Assembly: GCA_018136815.1 (NCBI GenBank)
Contig: CM030935.1
Coordinates: forward strand, 3,484,299 to 3,548,298
Direction of reading: 5' to 3'
DNA: 64,000 nucleotides
From: Isochrysis galbana
Lineage: Eukaryota > Haptophyta > Isochrysidales > Isochrysidaceae
Position numbers and translations under genes: made by a program. Below the pieces are notes generated by a model. The model searched no databases and had not been told where the DNA came from. It worked only from the letters and a program-made list of their open reading frames with translations. Numbering within the stretch: the stretch's first letter is position 1; each line of letters starts with the position of its first letter. Positions 1-11,299 of this stretch are shown in pieces.

Positions 1-1
1 G

Positions 2-616
2 CTCGCTGGCTGCTTGCCGGCGCTTGCACAGATCCCGGTCTTCCTCGGTGTCTACTACTCTGTTACGTCCATTGCCAAGGCAAAGGTTTATGACGAGGGT
101 TTCCTCTGGATCCCCAACCTGTCGGGTCCGATTGCGGATAGGACTGAGGGCCTGAGCTGGCTGACTCAGGGGTGGGTCAACAACGCGCCGCCGCTCGGGT
201 GGCACGATACCCTGTGCTACTTGACTATTCCAGTCATCCTGGTTATTGCTCAAACTGTCTCCCTCACCCTTCTCGGCTCCTTTGAAGCCTTGGACGACAG
301 TGAGCAGTCGAAGACGGCTGCGTTTGCCCTGCGATTGCTTCCGCTGATGATTGGGTGGTTCTCGCTGAACGCCCCTTCGGGGCTGGGGCTTTACTGGACC
401 TTCAACAACATCCTCACAACCGCCACCACCATCACAGTGAAGAAGCTTGTGGAGAAATCTGAGCTCGAGGTGGACATTGAACCCTTGCTGGCCAAGGTTG
501 GCCCCCGACGCGACGTGATCCCTGCCGCCGTCAGCGATGCCCCCGCAGTGGAGTGGGTGCCAAAACGGGTCAAAGAGGCGGTCCCCGTCGCTGTTGCCGA
601 TGCCGAGCAGGCGTAA
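2..616 (+). CDS. ALB3: Alb3/Oxa1/YidC-family membrane insertase, C-terminal part
   Basis: The frame is already open at base 2, so the 5' end lies outside the window; the stop is the taa at 614-616. The visible part begins with the family motif LAGCLPALAQIPVF, followed by YDEGFLWIPNLSGP and later SAPSGLGLYW-like text (NAPSGLGLYWTFNN), which are hallmarks of the Oxa1/YidC/Alb3 insertase core. Hydrophobic segments around residues 70-90 and 105-125 of the visible part match the last transmembrane helices. The tail after about residue 145 is hydrophilic, as expected for the stromal tail that receives cpSRP43 or ribosomes. In plastids the family inserts light-harvesting and photosystem proteins into the thylakoid; a mitochondrial Oxa1 is less likely because the WIPNL(S/A)GP stretch is typical of Alb3. 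No intron is seen in this part. Confidence 0.93.
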   Translation, partial: LAGCLPALAQIPVFLGVYYSVTSIAKAKVYDEGFLWIPNLSGPIADRTEGLSWLTQGWVNNAPPLGWHDTLCYLTIPVILVIAQTVSLTLLGSFEALDDSEQSKTAAFALRLLPLMIGWFSLNAPSGLGLYWTFNNILTTATTITVKKLVEKSELEVDIEPLLAKVGPRRDVIPAAVSDAPAVEWVPKRVKEAVPVAVADAEQA

Positions 617-1365
617 GCAGTGGGCTCTTTGTGTGGATGGAGGGAGCATTGGCATGGCCTTTCCAGCTTCGTCAGGCCTTGTAGCACAACAGGCTTCATC
701 TGCGCATCTAACCTTTGTGATACACCCATCTTGGTGCGGAGTAGGCATGCGCGCGACGAGCATCGAGCTCATCAACTGGTAGGTATGCACATCGGAGAGA
801 TGGGCTTCGGTATTAGGGGCGGCACGCTCGGAGGCGAGTGGGAAGCACATGGCCCATCCAGCATGCGCAAAGCTGTGCACGAGCCTTTGCCGAGTGTGAT
901 GACGTGGTGAAAATGCCGTTTAGGAGGGGGTCCCACTCGACACGGGGTGGTATTTTATGATGCACCGCAGCAGTGCTGCTGCTGCGGGCTGTCGTGCACT
1001 CGTTGAGCCATAGCTTGCTACGCTTGACGCCATATATGTGGTGCTATGTGCTATGAGCGCGCACGTGAATTTGAACATGTGCTCATATACTACTGTCTAC
1101 TGTGTGTTGAGTGGTGTTGCCATAGCAATTAATTGATACCAAAGAAAGAACTATTATTGTAGCAATTTAACCTATGGAGTGTGCCGCGATAATCGCTCCC
1201 GAGCCCCCAGGCGACCCTCGTCACCGCGCCACAACTAAGGCGAGAAGCGAGAAGCGTTCATTTGGTCCCATCTTGCTAGCTTGAAGAACCTCCCCTCCCG
1301 GTATCTTCTCTTCCTAGAGTGTAGAGTGTGTATGAAATCGATGTGTTTCTACTATCTACTACCTA
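617..1365. other. Intergenic, no gene seen
   Basis: This is the 3' flank of the Alb3 gene and the flank of the copia remnant. Open frames here are short and have no recognisable motif. Nothing further can be supported. Confidence 0.5.
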
Positions 1366-2705
1366 CTATCCTCCCTTAGCCCTTAGAGATAGAGACTGCC
1401 ATATGCCATCGCGGCTATAGCCACTGCCGGCATCCACCGTTCCGCAATAGCAGGTGTACTTGAAAATGACGCTCTCGATGAGTGGGCCGGCAAAATCCAT
1501 GTAGACCATGGCACCGGGTGGTGGTTGACTGACTTGGGAGTTTGGCACCCGGAAGAAGGGGGCGGCGCGCATACGGCCACGGACAACAGCTTCAAGCATG
1601 GGCAAGCCGGTCGCAACGCGAGCAGGCAGCTGGTGTCCCGTGGTGGCGGTAGGGACAAGGGACCATTGCTCAGCGTATGGGAAACCCAAACGGCGGTAGA
1701 GGAGAGACTGGGGCTCAAGGCCAGCCATAACGGTGGCCGCAGAAGCGGTAGGCAATCGGCGTGCGTGGTGAACGATGGCTGGCGGTGATGCGCCTCGTGG
1801 CACGAAACGAACGGGAATCCGGAAGGCTGCCGAGTCATCGTGCACACGTATGGATTGTGCACCGGGGACGTGGATGTAGCCCTTATCCAGGTCGTGCCGG
1901 AAGCAAAAGAGATCACGCATGACCCGCGTAGAGTACAAAGTGGTTGTGCAACCGGGCAGGACGAGCACATTGGGTATTTCGTAGCACTCCCAAACATCTC
2001 CGACGAGGAGGTGCACAAGGGCAGTACCCACAGCTTGAGCAACCACGGGTCCCGCAGCAGTGTCGACGCCCAGATGTGGTTGGGCATCCGTGACGCGCCA
2101 CAAGTGATGCATGCGCCCCACAACCCAAAAGGTAGCCATCGAGTCAACGAGAGCCTCTTCATTCTCACCAAGGTGTTCGTCGGCACACTTGGATGCAGCA
2201 GCGGCAGCACACAGCGCAAAGCCAAAGGTGCGCATGCTGGCGGTGTAGGCCTGAAGGGCCCCTTCTGCATCGGCTTGGTCGGCGGCTATAGCAGCAGCAG
2301 CAGCGTGGGCTTGGGGGTATGACATGAGGGGTGTACTGTTGGCGATGGAAAGCTGGGGCTGGGGCTGAGGGGCCACAGAGGTCGAGGTAGGGGGCGTAGG
2401 TGTGGCGGCGGCAACGGGGGCATGGTTAGATGCAGTAGCCGCTTGAGCATAGGAGAGACGCGAGGCGGAGGTAGCGCCACGAGCAACGTCACGGTCGAGG
2501 AGTTCGAGGGCGCGCTTGCTAAGTTTTGAGCGGGTTGTAGAGGGTGCAGATTGGCGAGGACAAAGTTCAGCGTGGTGGTCCGCGCCGCACGCTGGGCAAG
2601 TGGCCGTGGGCCGTTGGCATGCCGGCCGGTTATGCGGGCCAAGACAATGGAGGCAAATGGGGTCTGTCTTGGGGCGCTCAGAGCCACGATTGGACTTTCC
2701 TGGCG
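1366..2705 (-). pseudogene. copia-type gag C-terminus, protease and integrase start
   Basis: In the -1 frame relative to the gag N-terminus there are two tandem zinc knuckles, CLHCLGPHNRPAC and CPACGADHHAELC (CX2C-X3-HX4C spacing), then a low-complexity linker rich in Ala, Thr, Pro and Gln, then VDSMATFWVV, which corresponds to the copia protease motif DSGAT with Met replacing Gly. After a region of PNVLVLPG type comes MVYMDFAGP, matching the first catalytic Asp of the integrase core. The ORF stops 30 residues later. The replaced protease Gly and the truncation mean that the copy is inactive. Confidence 0.72.
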
Positions 2706-2706
2706 T

Positions 2707-3323
2707 TTTGGGCTTGGGTGATGCGCCGGCAAGCTGAATGCATGGGCAGTGGGGCGTTGGGCCGCGAGCTCAGCACGTGTCTGACTCACATACTCCTCAT
2801 AGTGATCCACAAAGGTCTCATGTTTCATGCCCCGCACAAATTGGCGGATCCCGGAATAGACTGCGGGCAGAGAGTGATCAAAGAAAGCAATGAGGGTGGC
2901 ATCGTCAGGTGCCGGCTTGCCAGTGCGCCTTATCCCCGCCACAGCCGTGTTGATGTGGTCATATTGCCTACGGAGGTCCTCCAACTCCAAACCGGCCTTG
3001 CCGTCTATGACGTGTGCCTGTGCCATGGCTAGGTGATGCGCATAGTCAGTGGCATCGTCCCGCTTGGCGCTAAAGGTGCAACGAAGGTAACGCAAGGCAG
3101 CAACACCATCATTTGTGTGAGCGTGGAAGAGGGAGACTCGCAAAGATGCAGGCATGGCTTGCATGAGCAAGCCATATAGCCGAGTGTTGAGAGAGTCGTA
3201 GCTTTGTTGTTTGACCTCATCCTCTGCGGGGCGGGCGGCCGCTTCGTCAAGCACATCCCTGCTAGCACCTTTCGTTGTCACCTGGCCCCCCCTTTCGGTA
3301 TCCCCCGAGAGCCACTGCGCCAC
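2707..3323 (-). pseudogene. copia-type gag N-terminal region
   Basis: The frame contains SYDSLNTRLYGLLMQAMP, then a segment on cells of the form ALRYLRCTF, DLRRQYDHINTAVAGI and FDHSLPAVYSGIRQFVRGM, the pattern of the UBN2-type gag polypeptide of Ty1/copia elements. It has no credible host-gene start: the first possible start is a non-ATG codon and upstream sequence is repeat-like. The frame stays open past 2707 but the homologous reading moves to the -1 frame there, so the knuckle-bearing C-terminus is encoded in the next entry. I read this as a decayed or frameshifted gag. Confidence 0.7.
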
Positions 3324-4832
3324 TGCCCCGACGCCGCGGGGGAGAGGGGGAGACCCCCCTCGTTTCCCCGTGCAGTCCCTAGGTCTAGGTCTAAGTCCCC
3401 CTTCCTTGTTTCTTACCCACCCCGCCCTGTTTATTTACTCCCTAGTGTGTTCCCACCTGGTTCCCGCGTCTCCGCGTCTCTCTCCCGGTACTCTTATCTT
3501 TTTCCCGCCACGCCTTCTCACCCAATGCCCGACGCCTTGTGACCCCCTCCTGCATGATGCTTACGTGTGCTCGTGTGCTGCCCCCCACCATGTGGCGTAC
3601 ACGTATACGCTCCCCCGTGTGCGACTCGCCGCCGCTCGACCTTCTCTCTCCTCTCGCCTTAGCAGCTGGAAAAGGAGACACGAAGGAGGGCGCCGCATTT
3701 GGGCCTAGGCCTCCTAGATTGGCACAACCACGTCGAAGCGCTCCAAGCCAAATGGATACTAAATTACCTGGACGCGAGACAAGCTCAATATGGCGCGCGT
3801 CTTGACCTGCTGCTCTAAGTCAGAGATACTGAGGGGGCTCCTAGCGAGTGCTAGCCAGGCAGTTCAGGGGGCAGTGGAGGCTGGGGCTCAGCCCCTGGCC
3901 TCTCCTACCTCTCTACGGCGTGCCTCGCTGGCCTTGGGTGCCCGCCATAGTCCCCTGTCTGCCTAGTGGCACCAGAGGGGGGGGGGGAAGGTTAGTGCGA
4001 GTGCAGGCCCATGTGGGCTCTGGGAGTGCGAGTCACTTCGACGTTACGACCCGCGTTCCCCACGGGTCTGGGTGCCAAGTGCGCCAGGATGTTGGATGCT
4101 CAGCCCATGCCAGGAGGCAGGGCATGAGAGTGACTGACGGCCCCCCCCCGGAGGGGAGTTAGTTAGTGCCCGCTGAAGGGGGCGCAGAACGCCCCCATTG
4201 ACTCCCACTTATAAAAGTAGGTTGACTATAGAGTAAGTTGAGGGGATAGATACCCGGATATGGCATAGATATGGAAAGACGGCTGGGGGCACATGGGTAT
4301 TGCAACACGGTGTGGAACCCGCGTGCCGAGTAGTGTGCCCAAGGTCGTGTGCGCCGGCCGAGAAAAGCTTGAAAAGATGGGTGCATACGTTCCTGACGTC
4401 TCACTCCCAATGAAAGTATGGTACCAAATTTCAATGATAATTGCCAGGCGCGATGACATCAGTCGTTTGCTATTCACAAAACACCCGCCTCGGCCCCGTC
4501 TTCCAATCACAACCAAATCCTATGCGAACTTCGCAAGCCAACCTGTTCATCACTAGGATAACCACACCCGCTAAGGTGGCCGAACCCTTGACGCTATGAT
4601 CAGCTGCCAACGGAACCAAGCGGCGAGTCAGCTCCCAGGTGACGTGGCATCTGAGATTTTCAACTCTGTCGGGATCCAAAGGTGTTGCGCCAAGCGTGAA
4701 GGAAAGCGCGTTGGAAGTAGCGGACAAGTTTGAGGAGAGAAGCCTACTATTCCTGTGCGATCTGATCAACGTGCCCATGAAATACAACGCCCAGATTCGT
4801 ACTATTCAGCATCCTAGCTTGCGCAAACGCGC
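3324..4832. other. Intergenic repeats, no gene
   Basis: Between the copia remnant and the SF3B1 stop there is no convincing coding frame. The part 3860-4150 (ggctcagcccctggcctctc and following) belongs to the GC-rich family also found near 21.2, 36.0 and 61.5 kb. The part 4560-4832 is the presumed SF3B1 3' flank. Confidence 0.5.
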
Positions 4833-7800
4833 TTAGAGAAACAAGTCGAGGTGGGTGCGTCCGTATTGATTGCGGACGTCGTTTCCAATGCGAGGGTAGG
4901 CTGGGACCATGGCAGGCTGCGAGCCGATGTACAAGTTGTTGTAAATTTTCCAAAAAACTTCGCGCACCTTGCGCGCTGGGTGGAACAGTCCTTGAAGTGT
5001 GTAATGGAGAACAACTGTGGGGCCGAGGCAGCATCGCATCCCCTCGATGGCCTCCATGACGGCGTTGATGACGTGGGGCGACGTCTCAAAGATGTTCGGC
5101 CAAACCATATTAAGCAAATGCTGCATCGCGTCCTCAAGGCCTAAGCCGATGGAGCCGAGCGCGAGGTGCTTAACCGTCGTGCATGCGGTTTGCCTGTGAA
5201 CAAGGTCTCGATCTATGAGTGCATCCTCTAGCAACGGGACAACAGAGTAGACGTAATCACGACCCATCTCGCCGATGTACTCGAAGAGGAACGAGAGCGA
5301 CTTGAGCACGCCATTTTGCACATTAAGCTCCGGGATTCGGTACTCGTTTAGGAGGCCGGGCAACACCGTGAACGGCGAGCAGGTCTCGGCGACAATGGCA
5401 ATGGCGACCGTGGTGCACACGCGATTTTGTCGCTCTTGTACCTTCAGGTTGTTCAGGAGGGTGGCAAGCACGTCTTGCGGGCCAATGGCCTTCGCGATGT
5501 AGCCGAAAGTGTTGACTGTGGCTCGGCGGATCGCCTTCTTATGCGCGCGGAGCATGTCTAGTAGCTCGAAGCAGATACGCATCCACTCGCGTGCCGATAC
5601 GAACTCGGCGCCACGATCAGCGATGCGCCCAACGAGATCGATGCAGTTCTCTTGGACCACCTCATGCCGATTCTTCATTATGGGCGTGAGTCGCGGCAGG
5701 AGATCTTTAATGGGCGGGGTCATCTTCGTCATGCCGATCACGTTGACGATGGCTTTGAGGGCGCCTAGAATCGAGCCCAGGACCTCGGGGTACTCCTCAC
5801 CCAAATACTCGTACAGAACGACGCCGAGGTGGCCCATGAGCTGCTCTTCATTGCAAGTGCGCATCACAACGGCTATACGCGAGATGAGGTCTGCAGCCTG
5901 CTGACGAACCTTGGCCGATTTATTATTGAGCCGCCACTTGATGGTGCCACATATTTGCGGGAGGTATGGCTTGGTGCGCACGCCCAATGCGCTGACGATC
6001 GTGCCGAAGCCGTTTAGCATTACGGCGGTGTCGTCAGAAGTCTGCTCTTGGAAGGCGTACAGAATGCCATCGACGAGTTGTTCCTCGAGCCGCTGGTCGA
6101 TATCGGCCGCCGAAAGCGAGGAGATGACCTTCTCCACAGTCTCCATCACCATCTTGCGGTATGGTTCCGACTCGTCCTTTAGATCCTCCACGATGCGCGT
6201 CACGATCTGCGCCGCTCCCACCTTCTTGGCGAGCTCCTCGGTGGTTTCGACTAGCGCCTTATAGTTGCGCCGGTCAAGCGCCATCCGCCGCACCCAAAAA
6301 TTCTTGAAAAATTCGGGGAGTATTTCGGTGCGCACGTACGATGGCTGCACGCCTTCTGTGGCAACGCACTGCTTCACCACCTTCAGCACAATCTTCTTCA
6401 TCTCCTCGTCAGGAGAGGCGAACTCACGCAACAGAATGATCATCACCTCGCGCGTGTAGTAGTTAGCGTACTCGGCATCCATCAGCGGAATGATGTATCC
6501 GATCGCCTTCAAGAAGGCAGCCAGGCCCTTGCCGCGATGTTGGCGAATGCCCTTCCATAGCGGTTTCAGAACCGAATCGAAGGCCTCAATGCCATACGGA
6601 GTGGCCGATTCGGCGAGCGCGGCGAGAGAGAGGGCCGTGATGGTACGCACCTTTTGCTGCTCGTCGCCAAGGCCTGCTTCGATGATCTCGACCAAGGAGC
6701 GCAAGTGCGGCAGCACCGAGCACCCCATCAGAATTGCGATCTGCTGTACGATCTTGATCCCCGTGTGGCGTGCCTGCCATGACTTCTTAGATTGACATAC
6801 AGCCTTCAGGAAGGGGAGCAGGGCAGGCACCCCGAGCGCGGAGGCGACGACAGAGAACGCGCGAGCCGTCGTGTTACGCACGTACTCGTCAACATTGTCT
6901 ATGTCCGGCCGCATAGTCGCAATCATGGTGGCGAGCCCAGCTGCCTTTGCCAGATTGGCGATGATTTCACGTCCCTCGACACGCGCGTAGTAGTCCTCGT
7001 CAATGAGCAACGGCTCGATCACCACAAGAATCTTGTGCACGTAGGGTCGAACAAGGTCGTCGAGCTTGTATAGAACGCGATCGATGACTTTCACCAACAA
7101 ATGGCGCTCCTGATCCTCTAGCGTCGGCGACATCAGCAAGGGCAGAATCTGGTTGAAAAGCGGCCCTGCGCCAAACTCGCGCGCCTTGTCGGTGAGCTGT
7201 CGGAGCGCCTGCTTACGCATGGGTGGCGTGCCGTTCTTCACTTTCAGCAGAAGCTTCATGATCTTGCGCTCGCGTGCCTCTTCTGGGGTCATATCCTCGA
7301 TCTCGTCATCTTCCTTGAGCAAGGGTGCGAAGTACTGGTAGTCCTCAGGCTTCACAAAGGGAAGGCTGGCCGGCGTTGCCGGCATATCCGCCATGAGGCC
7401 GCCCCCTGTTTGCTCCGATGGCAGCTGATAGAGCGGCGTCGCGCCTTCCGCCGGGGTAGGCGTGGCAAGAAGCTTGCGTGCTGGCGTGCGGATTGGAACG
7501 TAGCTGTCTGGTGGCTTGAGGACCTTGTAACCAGTAGGAGGAAACATGGCATCCAGATCCTCGTCCGTGAGCGGGCGGTTTCTTTCACTCATCTCCCGCT
7601 CCCATCGTAACTGCTGTATCTGTTCGGGCGTCTCAGCACCGATTGGTCCGGCTCCCAATGGAGCGAGGCCCATACCACCTACCATTGGCGTCTGCGCGTC
7701 AATTGGCCCCACAGGCGTGGCACCGGGCGTTGCTCCGAATGGCGTGGCTGAGACATTTGCCGGGATGTTCGCCGGTGTCTCGTCCCATCGTGAGCGCTGC

Positions 7801-9077
7801 ACAGGAGTGGCGCCCATGGCGCCGCTGAGGGCAACGGCACCCGGTGCCGGTGTGCTGTCCCAAGCAGAAGTGCCCACGCCACCGGCGCGTCCCGGTGTTG
7901 GCGTCTCATCCCACCGTGTTTTTTGGCGCGCTGCGGTGCTGTTTACGTCCCCAACCCGACCGGGCGTGGGTGTCGAGTCCCATCGCGACGTCCCGTCAGC
8001 TCCCCGACCGGGTGTGGGCGTCGCGTCCCATTTACTAGAACCGTCGACGCCACGCCCCGGCGTTGGCGTGGCGTCCCACTTGCTGCCGTCACCACCAATG
8101 CGCCCTGGCGTGGGTGTGGCATCCCACCTACTCCCCGCACCGTCCGCAACCACCCGCCCGGGCGTCGGTGCTGCGTCCCAGCGCGATGGTGTCGCCGTGC
8201 CCGCGACTCGTCCAGGGGTCGGAGTTGCGTCCCATTTGCTCGAATCAGGCACACGACCTGGAGTCGGCGTCGCATCCCAGCGGCTCGAGTCAGTAGCACG
8301 GCCAGGCGTCGGCGTCGCGTCCCACTTGCTCGTGTTAGGCACCCGGCCAGGTGTCGGGGTAGCATCCCACTTGCTCGCATCCACTGCCCGACCAGGTGTC
8401 GGGGTAGCATCCCACTTACTGGCGTCTACGGCCCTGCCGGGTGTGGGTGTCGCATCCCACTTACTCCCCGCCACTGCGCCCTCCCGTCCGGGAGTGGGGG
8501 TGGCATCCCATTTGCTTCCAACCGGTGCGGGCGTCGCAACATCGTCCCAACGCGTGGCTTGCTTCTTTGCCCCATTCTCGGCAGGTTTCGGCTGATCCCA
8601 ACGACGGCGCTTCTTAGCGCCCGAGGGATCAAGAGCCTGCTGCTCGGCAAGCTTCCGCTGGATCTCCTCCTTCTGCCGAGCCACATCATTCTCAGCCATC
8701 ACATCCCGGTATGTTCTCTCCTGCCCGCTGGAGTCTCCACTGGCCGCAAATGCGTCTACACGCGAGGGCGAGAGGACTCGTTGGCGGCGGGCGTGATACT
8801 CGTCCTCGCGGTCTGCAATACGCTGAGAACGCTGGTTCAGTGGTTCCTCGGACGGCTGTGGCACCGCCTCAAGCAGCTGCTTCGGCGCTGTGAAGGTGGC
8901 ACGGCTGCGCGGCCCCGTCTCTGGTTCATCCTCGACTGGCTCTCCTGGTGCAATTGAGGTCTCGAGGCCTGCGTACCGGTCAGTGGTGTAGATCTGATCG
9001 TCTGCTGCAATCTCAGTCAGCCCTACGCCGCGCGACGCCTGCTGCGCCGCGATAGCCTCATCAAGCTCATCTCCCAT
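4833..9077 (-). CDS. SF3B1: Splicing factor 3B subunit 1 (SF3b155), intronless
   Basis: A single 1414-residue frame encodes the U2 snRNP subunit that, in the SF3b complex, clamps the branch-site helix. The start is the ATG at 9077 ([16 protein letters not shown]); the frame is open further upstream but only through polyglycine/arginine low-complexity text. Residues about 185-400 hold an expanded run of [13 protein letters not shown] repeats, equivalent to the TP-rich and U2AF-ligand-motif region of other SF3B1 proteins. [17 protein letters not shown] near residue 500 begins the p14-binding region. The rest is a HEAT-repeat superhelix that is nearly collinear with animal SF3B1, including [19 protein letters not shown] and [10 protein letters not shown], the segments where human cancer hotspots map. 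The human protein is about 1304 residues, and the extra length here is in the N-terminal repeats. No intron is present. Confidence 0.97.
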   Translation of the reverse strand: MGDELDEAIAAQQASRGVGLTEIAADDQIYTTDRYAGLETSIAPGEPVEDEPETGPRSRATFTAPKQLLEAVPQPSEEPLNQRSQRIADREDEYHARRQRVLSPSRVDAFAASGDSSGQERTYRDVMAENDVARQKEEIQRKLAEQQALDPSGAKKRRRWDQPKPAENGAKKQATRWDDVATPAPVGSKWDATPTPGREGAVAGSKWDATPTPGRAVDASKWDATPTPGRAVDASKWDATPTPGRVPNTSKWDATPTPGRATDSSRWDATPTPGRVPDSSKWDATPTPGRVAGTATPSRWDAAPTPGRVVADGAGSRWDATPTPGRIGGDGSKWDATPTPGRGVDGSSKWDATPTPGRGADGTSRWDSTPTPGRVGDVNSTAARQKTRWDETPTPGRAGGVGTSAWDSTPAPGAVALSGAMGATPVQRSRWDETPANIPANVSATPFGATPGATPVGPIDAQTPMVGGMGLAPLGAGPIGAETPEQIQQLRWEREMSERNRPLTDEDLDAMFPPTGYKVLKPPDSYVPIRTPARKLLATPTPAEGATPLYQLPSEQTGGGLMADMPATPASLPFVKPEDYQYFAPLLKEDDEIEDMTPEEARERKIMKLLLKVKNGTPPMRKQALRQLTDKAREFGAGPLFNQILPLLMSPTLEDQERHLLVKVIDRVLYKLDDLVRPYVHKILVVIEPLLIDEDYYARVEGREIIANLAKAAGLATMIATMRPDIDNVDEYVRNTTARAFSVVASALGVPALLPFLKAVCQSKKSWQARHTGIKIVQQIAILMGCSVLPHLRSLVEIIEAGLGDEQQKVRTITALSLAALAESATPYGIEAFDSVLKPLWKGIRQHRGKGLAAFLKAIGYIIPLMDAEYANYYTREVMIILLREFASPDEEMKKIVLKVVKQCVATEGVQPSYVRTEILPEFFKNFWVRRMALDRRNYKALVETTEELAKKVGAAQIVTRIVEDLKDESEPYRKMVMETVEKVISSLSAADIDQRLEEQLVDGILYAFQEQTSDDTAVMLNGFGTIVSALGVRTKPYLPQICGTIKWRLNNKSAKVRQQAADLISRIAVVMRTCNEEQLMGHLGVVLYEYLGEEYPEVLGSILGALKAIVNVIGMTKMTPPIKDLLPRLTPIMKNRHEVVQENCIDLVGRIADRGAEFVSAREWMRICFELLDMLRAHKKAIRRATVNTFGYIAKAIGPQDVLATLLNNLKVQERQNRVCTTVAIAIVAETCSPFTVLPGLLNEYRIPELNVQNGVLKSLSFLFEYIGEMGRDYVYSVVPLLEDALIDRDLVHRQTACTTVKHLALGSIGLGLEDAMQHLLNMVWPNIFETSPHVINAVMEAIEGMRCCLGPTVVLHYTLQGLFHPARKVREVFWKIYNNLYIGSQPAMVPAYPRIGNDVRNQYGRTHLDLFL
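7886..8520 (-). repeat. Coding repeat array, [10 protein letters not shown] units in SF3B1
   Basis: Thirteen units of the form (S/T)(K/R)WD-x-(T/A)PTPGR are separated by spacers of 4-12 residues. Two degenerate units ([19 protein letters not shown]) follow, and two looser RRRWDQ and TRWDDV motifs precede. Units differ mainly at third codon positions, so the peptide is better conserved than the DNA. Confidence 0.9.
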
Positions 9078-9500
9078 GCTCACGCGGCCGCTCTGCGCAG
9101 CGCTCGGCCTCTCTCCCTCACTCCCTCCCTCCCTCTCTCTCCCTCCTTCCCTCTCCCTCCCTCTCCCTCTCTCTCTCTTTCTGTCTGACTCTAGCTCGCT
9201 CGTTCGCTCTCTGTGCCTGTGCGTCCGCCCGCGGGCTGCTTGCTCGCGCGCTGGCCTTCTCCCAGCAGGCGCGCGCCGCGCACCCCCTCGCCTCCCCCTC
9301 TCTCTCCCTCCCTCACGCCTGCGCGGCGGCCTCCCCCCCCGCCCCCCACCCCCCACCCCCACCCCCCGCCCCTCGGCCGCAAGCGAAGCCCCCCCCCCTC
9401 CCCCCCCCCCCCCCCCCCCCTTCCCCCTCCCCCCTCCCCCCCCCCCCCCCGCCCCCCCCCCCGCCCCCCCCCGCCCGCATGCGGCGCCCGCAGCCATGCC
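9078..9500 (-). promoter_or_regulatory. Purine/G-tract leader upstream of SF3B1
   Basis: On the SF3B1 coding strand this is almost pure A/G, with G runs of up to 17 between 9340 and 9475. It occupies the expected 5' UTR or core promoter. The runs could form G-quadruplexes in DNA or RNA. Its regulatory role is an inference. Confidence 0.4.
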
Positions 9501-9924
9501 AGACCTCCAGTTTTCTTGTACAAATGCGCAAACTAAACGCTCGCGAAGCCCGCACCACGCACCACCGCAACTACTTACTACTTACTTGATGCCGTTATGC
9601 ACCGCCCACAAACTACAAAACAACTCCTGACGATTCAGGGCTAACACCTGTGGGGGATCGGTACTCCTACTACCTAACTCTCTATCACGCCGCCCTTACA
9701 CATTACACATCCTCTCTCACGCCCAGCTCCTCCTTTCTCCACTTACCACTTACCCTAGATGCTAGATGGGAAATACGTTTTTACCGTTTTTCTGTGAAGG
9801 CCAAAAACAGGTCGTTTTTGCCGTTTTTGCAACCCCTTCCGTTTTTGTCTCCGTTTTTGAATGGCAACGCGAGCACTCATGCACCGCGCGCTGAGCATGA
9901 ACATATGCGCGCACTTACGCGTGC

Positions 9925-10935
9925 TTGGAGAGAAAGAGAGAAAGGGAGGGGGGAGGGGAGAGAGGGCGGGGGGGCAGAGAGAGAAGGGTGATGAAGGGGA
10001 GAGGGAGAGGGAGGGAGGGAGGGAAGGGGGGGGGCACAGAGCGAGAGGGAGGGAGAGTGAGGGAGAGGGAGAGATAGAAGGGAGCAAGAGGCAAGAGGGA
10101 GCAAGAGAGAGGGAGAGGAAGAGGAAGAGCGAGGGTGAGAGGGAGCAAGGGAGAGTGAGAGAAACAAGGGAGCAAGAGGGAGCAAGAGCGAGGGAGAAGG
10201 AGAAGGAGAGCTAGGGGAGAGGGAGCGAGGGGGAGAGAGAGCAAGGGGGAGAGAGAGCAAGGGGGTGGAGGGGGGAGGTGGAGAGAGAGCGAGAGAGCGC
10301 GCGCGCGAGGGAGAGACAAACCGCGATGAGAGACACACACAGAGGGAGAGGCAGCGAGAGGGAGGCAGCGAGAGGGAGGCAGCGAGAGGGAGGCAGCGAG
10401 AGGGAGGCAGCGAGAGGGAGGCAGCGAGAGGGAGGCAGCGAGAGGGAGGCAGCGAGAGGGAGGCAGCGAGAGGGAGGCAGCGAGAGGGAGGCAGCGAGAG
10501 GGAGGCAGCGAGAGGGAGGCAGCGAGAGGGAGGCAGCGAGAGGGAGGCAGCGAGAGGGAGGCAGCGAGAGGGAGGCAGCGAGAGGGAGGCAGCGAGAGGG
10601 AGGCAGCGAGAGGGAGGCAGCGAGAGGGAGGCAGCGAGAGGGAGGCAGCGAGAGGGAGGCAGCGAGAGGGAGGCAGCGAGAGGGAGGCAGCGAGAGGGAG
10701 GCAGCGAGAGGGAGGCAGCGAGAGGGAGGCAGCGAGAGGGGGGCAGCGAGAGAGAGGCAGGGGGAGAGAGGCAGCGAGAGAGAGGCAGGGGGAGAGAGGG
10801 AGGGGGAGGAGCGAGGGGGAGGAGCGAGGGAGAGCGGGGGAGAGCGAGGGAGAGCGAGAGAGCGAGGGGGAGCGAGAGAGGGAGAGAGGGAGAGCGAGTG
10901 AGCTAGCGGGAGAGAGAGAGCGCGCGCGCACCCGA
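9925..10935. repeat. GA-rich satellite block with a 14-bp minisatellite core
   Basis: About 1 kb of almost uninterrupted purine on the plus strand. It begins as irregular gagggagag text and ends in gcgcgcgc. Long ORFs run through it on both strands (over 300 codons on the minus strand) only because the repeat has no stops. Copies of a ctgtttttg-rich sequence with gaaggccaaaaacag lie on both sides (9797-9811 and 11021-11035). Confidence 0.9.
10351..10742 (+). repeat. 14-bp tandem repeat, 27 perfect copies plus a variant
   Basis: The unit is gcagcgagagggag. Copies start at 10351 and step by exactly 14 bp to 10728 without a mismatch; the next copy (10729-10742) carries a single change, and looser gagagaggcaggg units follow. 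Perfect identity indicates very recent expansion or active homogenisation. Confidence 0.95.
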
Positions 10936-11299
10936 CTGAGCGCCCTCGCCCGGCAAGAATTCGTTAGAGAGCCCCCCCCTCTGGTACTGTTTTTGGGACT
11001 GTTTTTGTCTGTTTTTCTACGAAGGCCAAAAACAGACTGTTTTTACTGTTTTTGGACGCCCCCCCTCTGTTTTTCCCATCTAGGCCACTTACCACTTACT
11101 TCCTTTTCTTTTTCTTTCGTCTGTCGTCTTTCGTTCGTAGGGCGGTCCAGGTCCAATGATTGGTCCAACTCAAACAGGGTTTCTAACTTCTAAGGGTGAA
11201 AATTCACCAAGTCCAAGTCAAGGTTGACTTTACAGGGTGCAATTGTAAAAAATAAAAATATATTCGCATTGTGCATTGTCGTCCTCTTTCGGCAGAACG

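Larger units (their letters stand above)
1366..3323 (-). mobile_element. Ty1/copia-like retrotransposon remnant (gag, protease, start of integrase)
   Basis: Reading on the minus strand gives a gag-like region (about 3323 to 2712), two zinc knuckles (about 2660-2550), a protease-like DSMAT motif and a stretch that looks like the start of an integrase core (MDFAGP followed by VDAGSGYSR) just before the stop at 1366. The order gag, knuckles, protease, integrase is the copia order. The rest of integrase, reverse transcriptase and RNase H are absent and I found no long terminal repeats, so this is a truncated, non-autonomous copy. The reading frame changes once, at 2712-2706. Confidence 0.8.

Noticed and set aside
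1000-1366. Long terminal repeat downstream of the copia remnant
   Set aside because: No matching copy is found upstream of 3323 and no clear TG...CA ends.
7546-8957. Plus-strand ORFs of about 345 codons opposite SF3B1
   Set aside because: Antisense shadows of the SF3B1 repeat array (GVGVASH units).
9078-9497. N-terminal extension of SF3B1 by 140 residues
   Set aside because: It is polyglycine/arginine from G runs; homologues start at a MxxExxxA-like N-terminus corresponding to 9077.
9915-10931. Long ORFs of 200-340 codons in the GA satellite, both strands
   Set aside because: They repeat REGGSEREAARGRQ- or SLPPSRCLPLAA-type text dictated by the 14-bp unit and lack any stop by composition; not genes.
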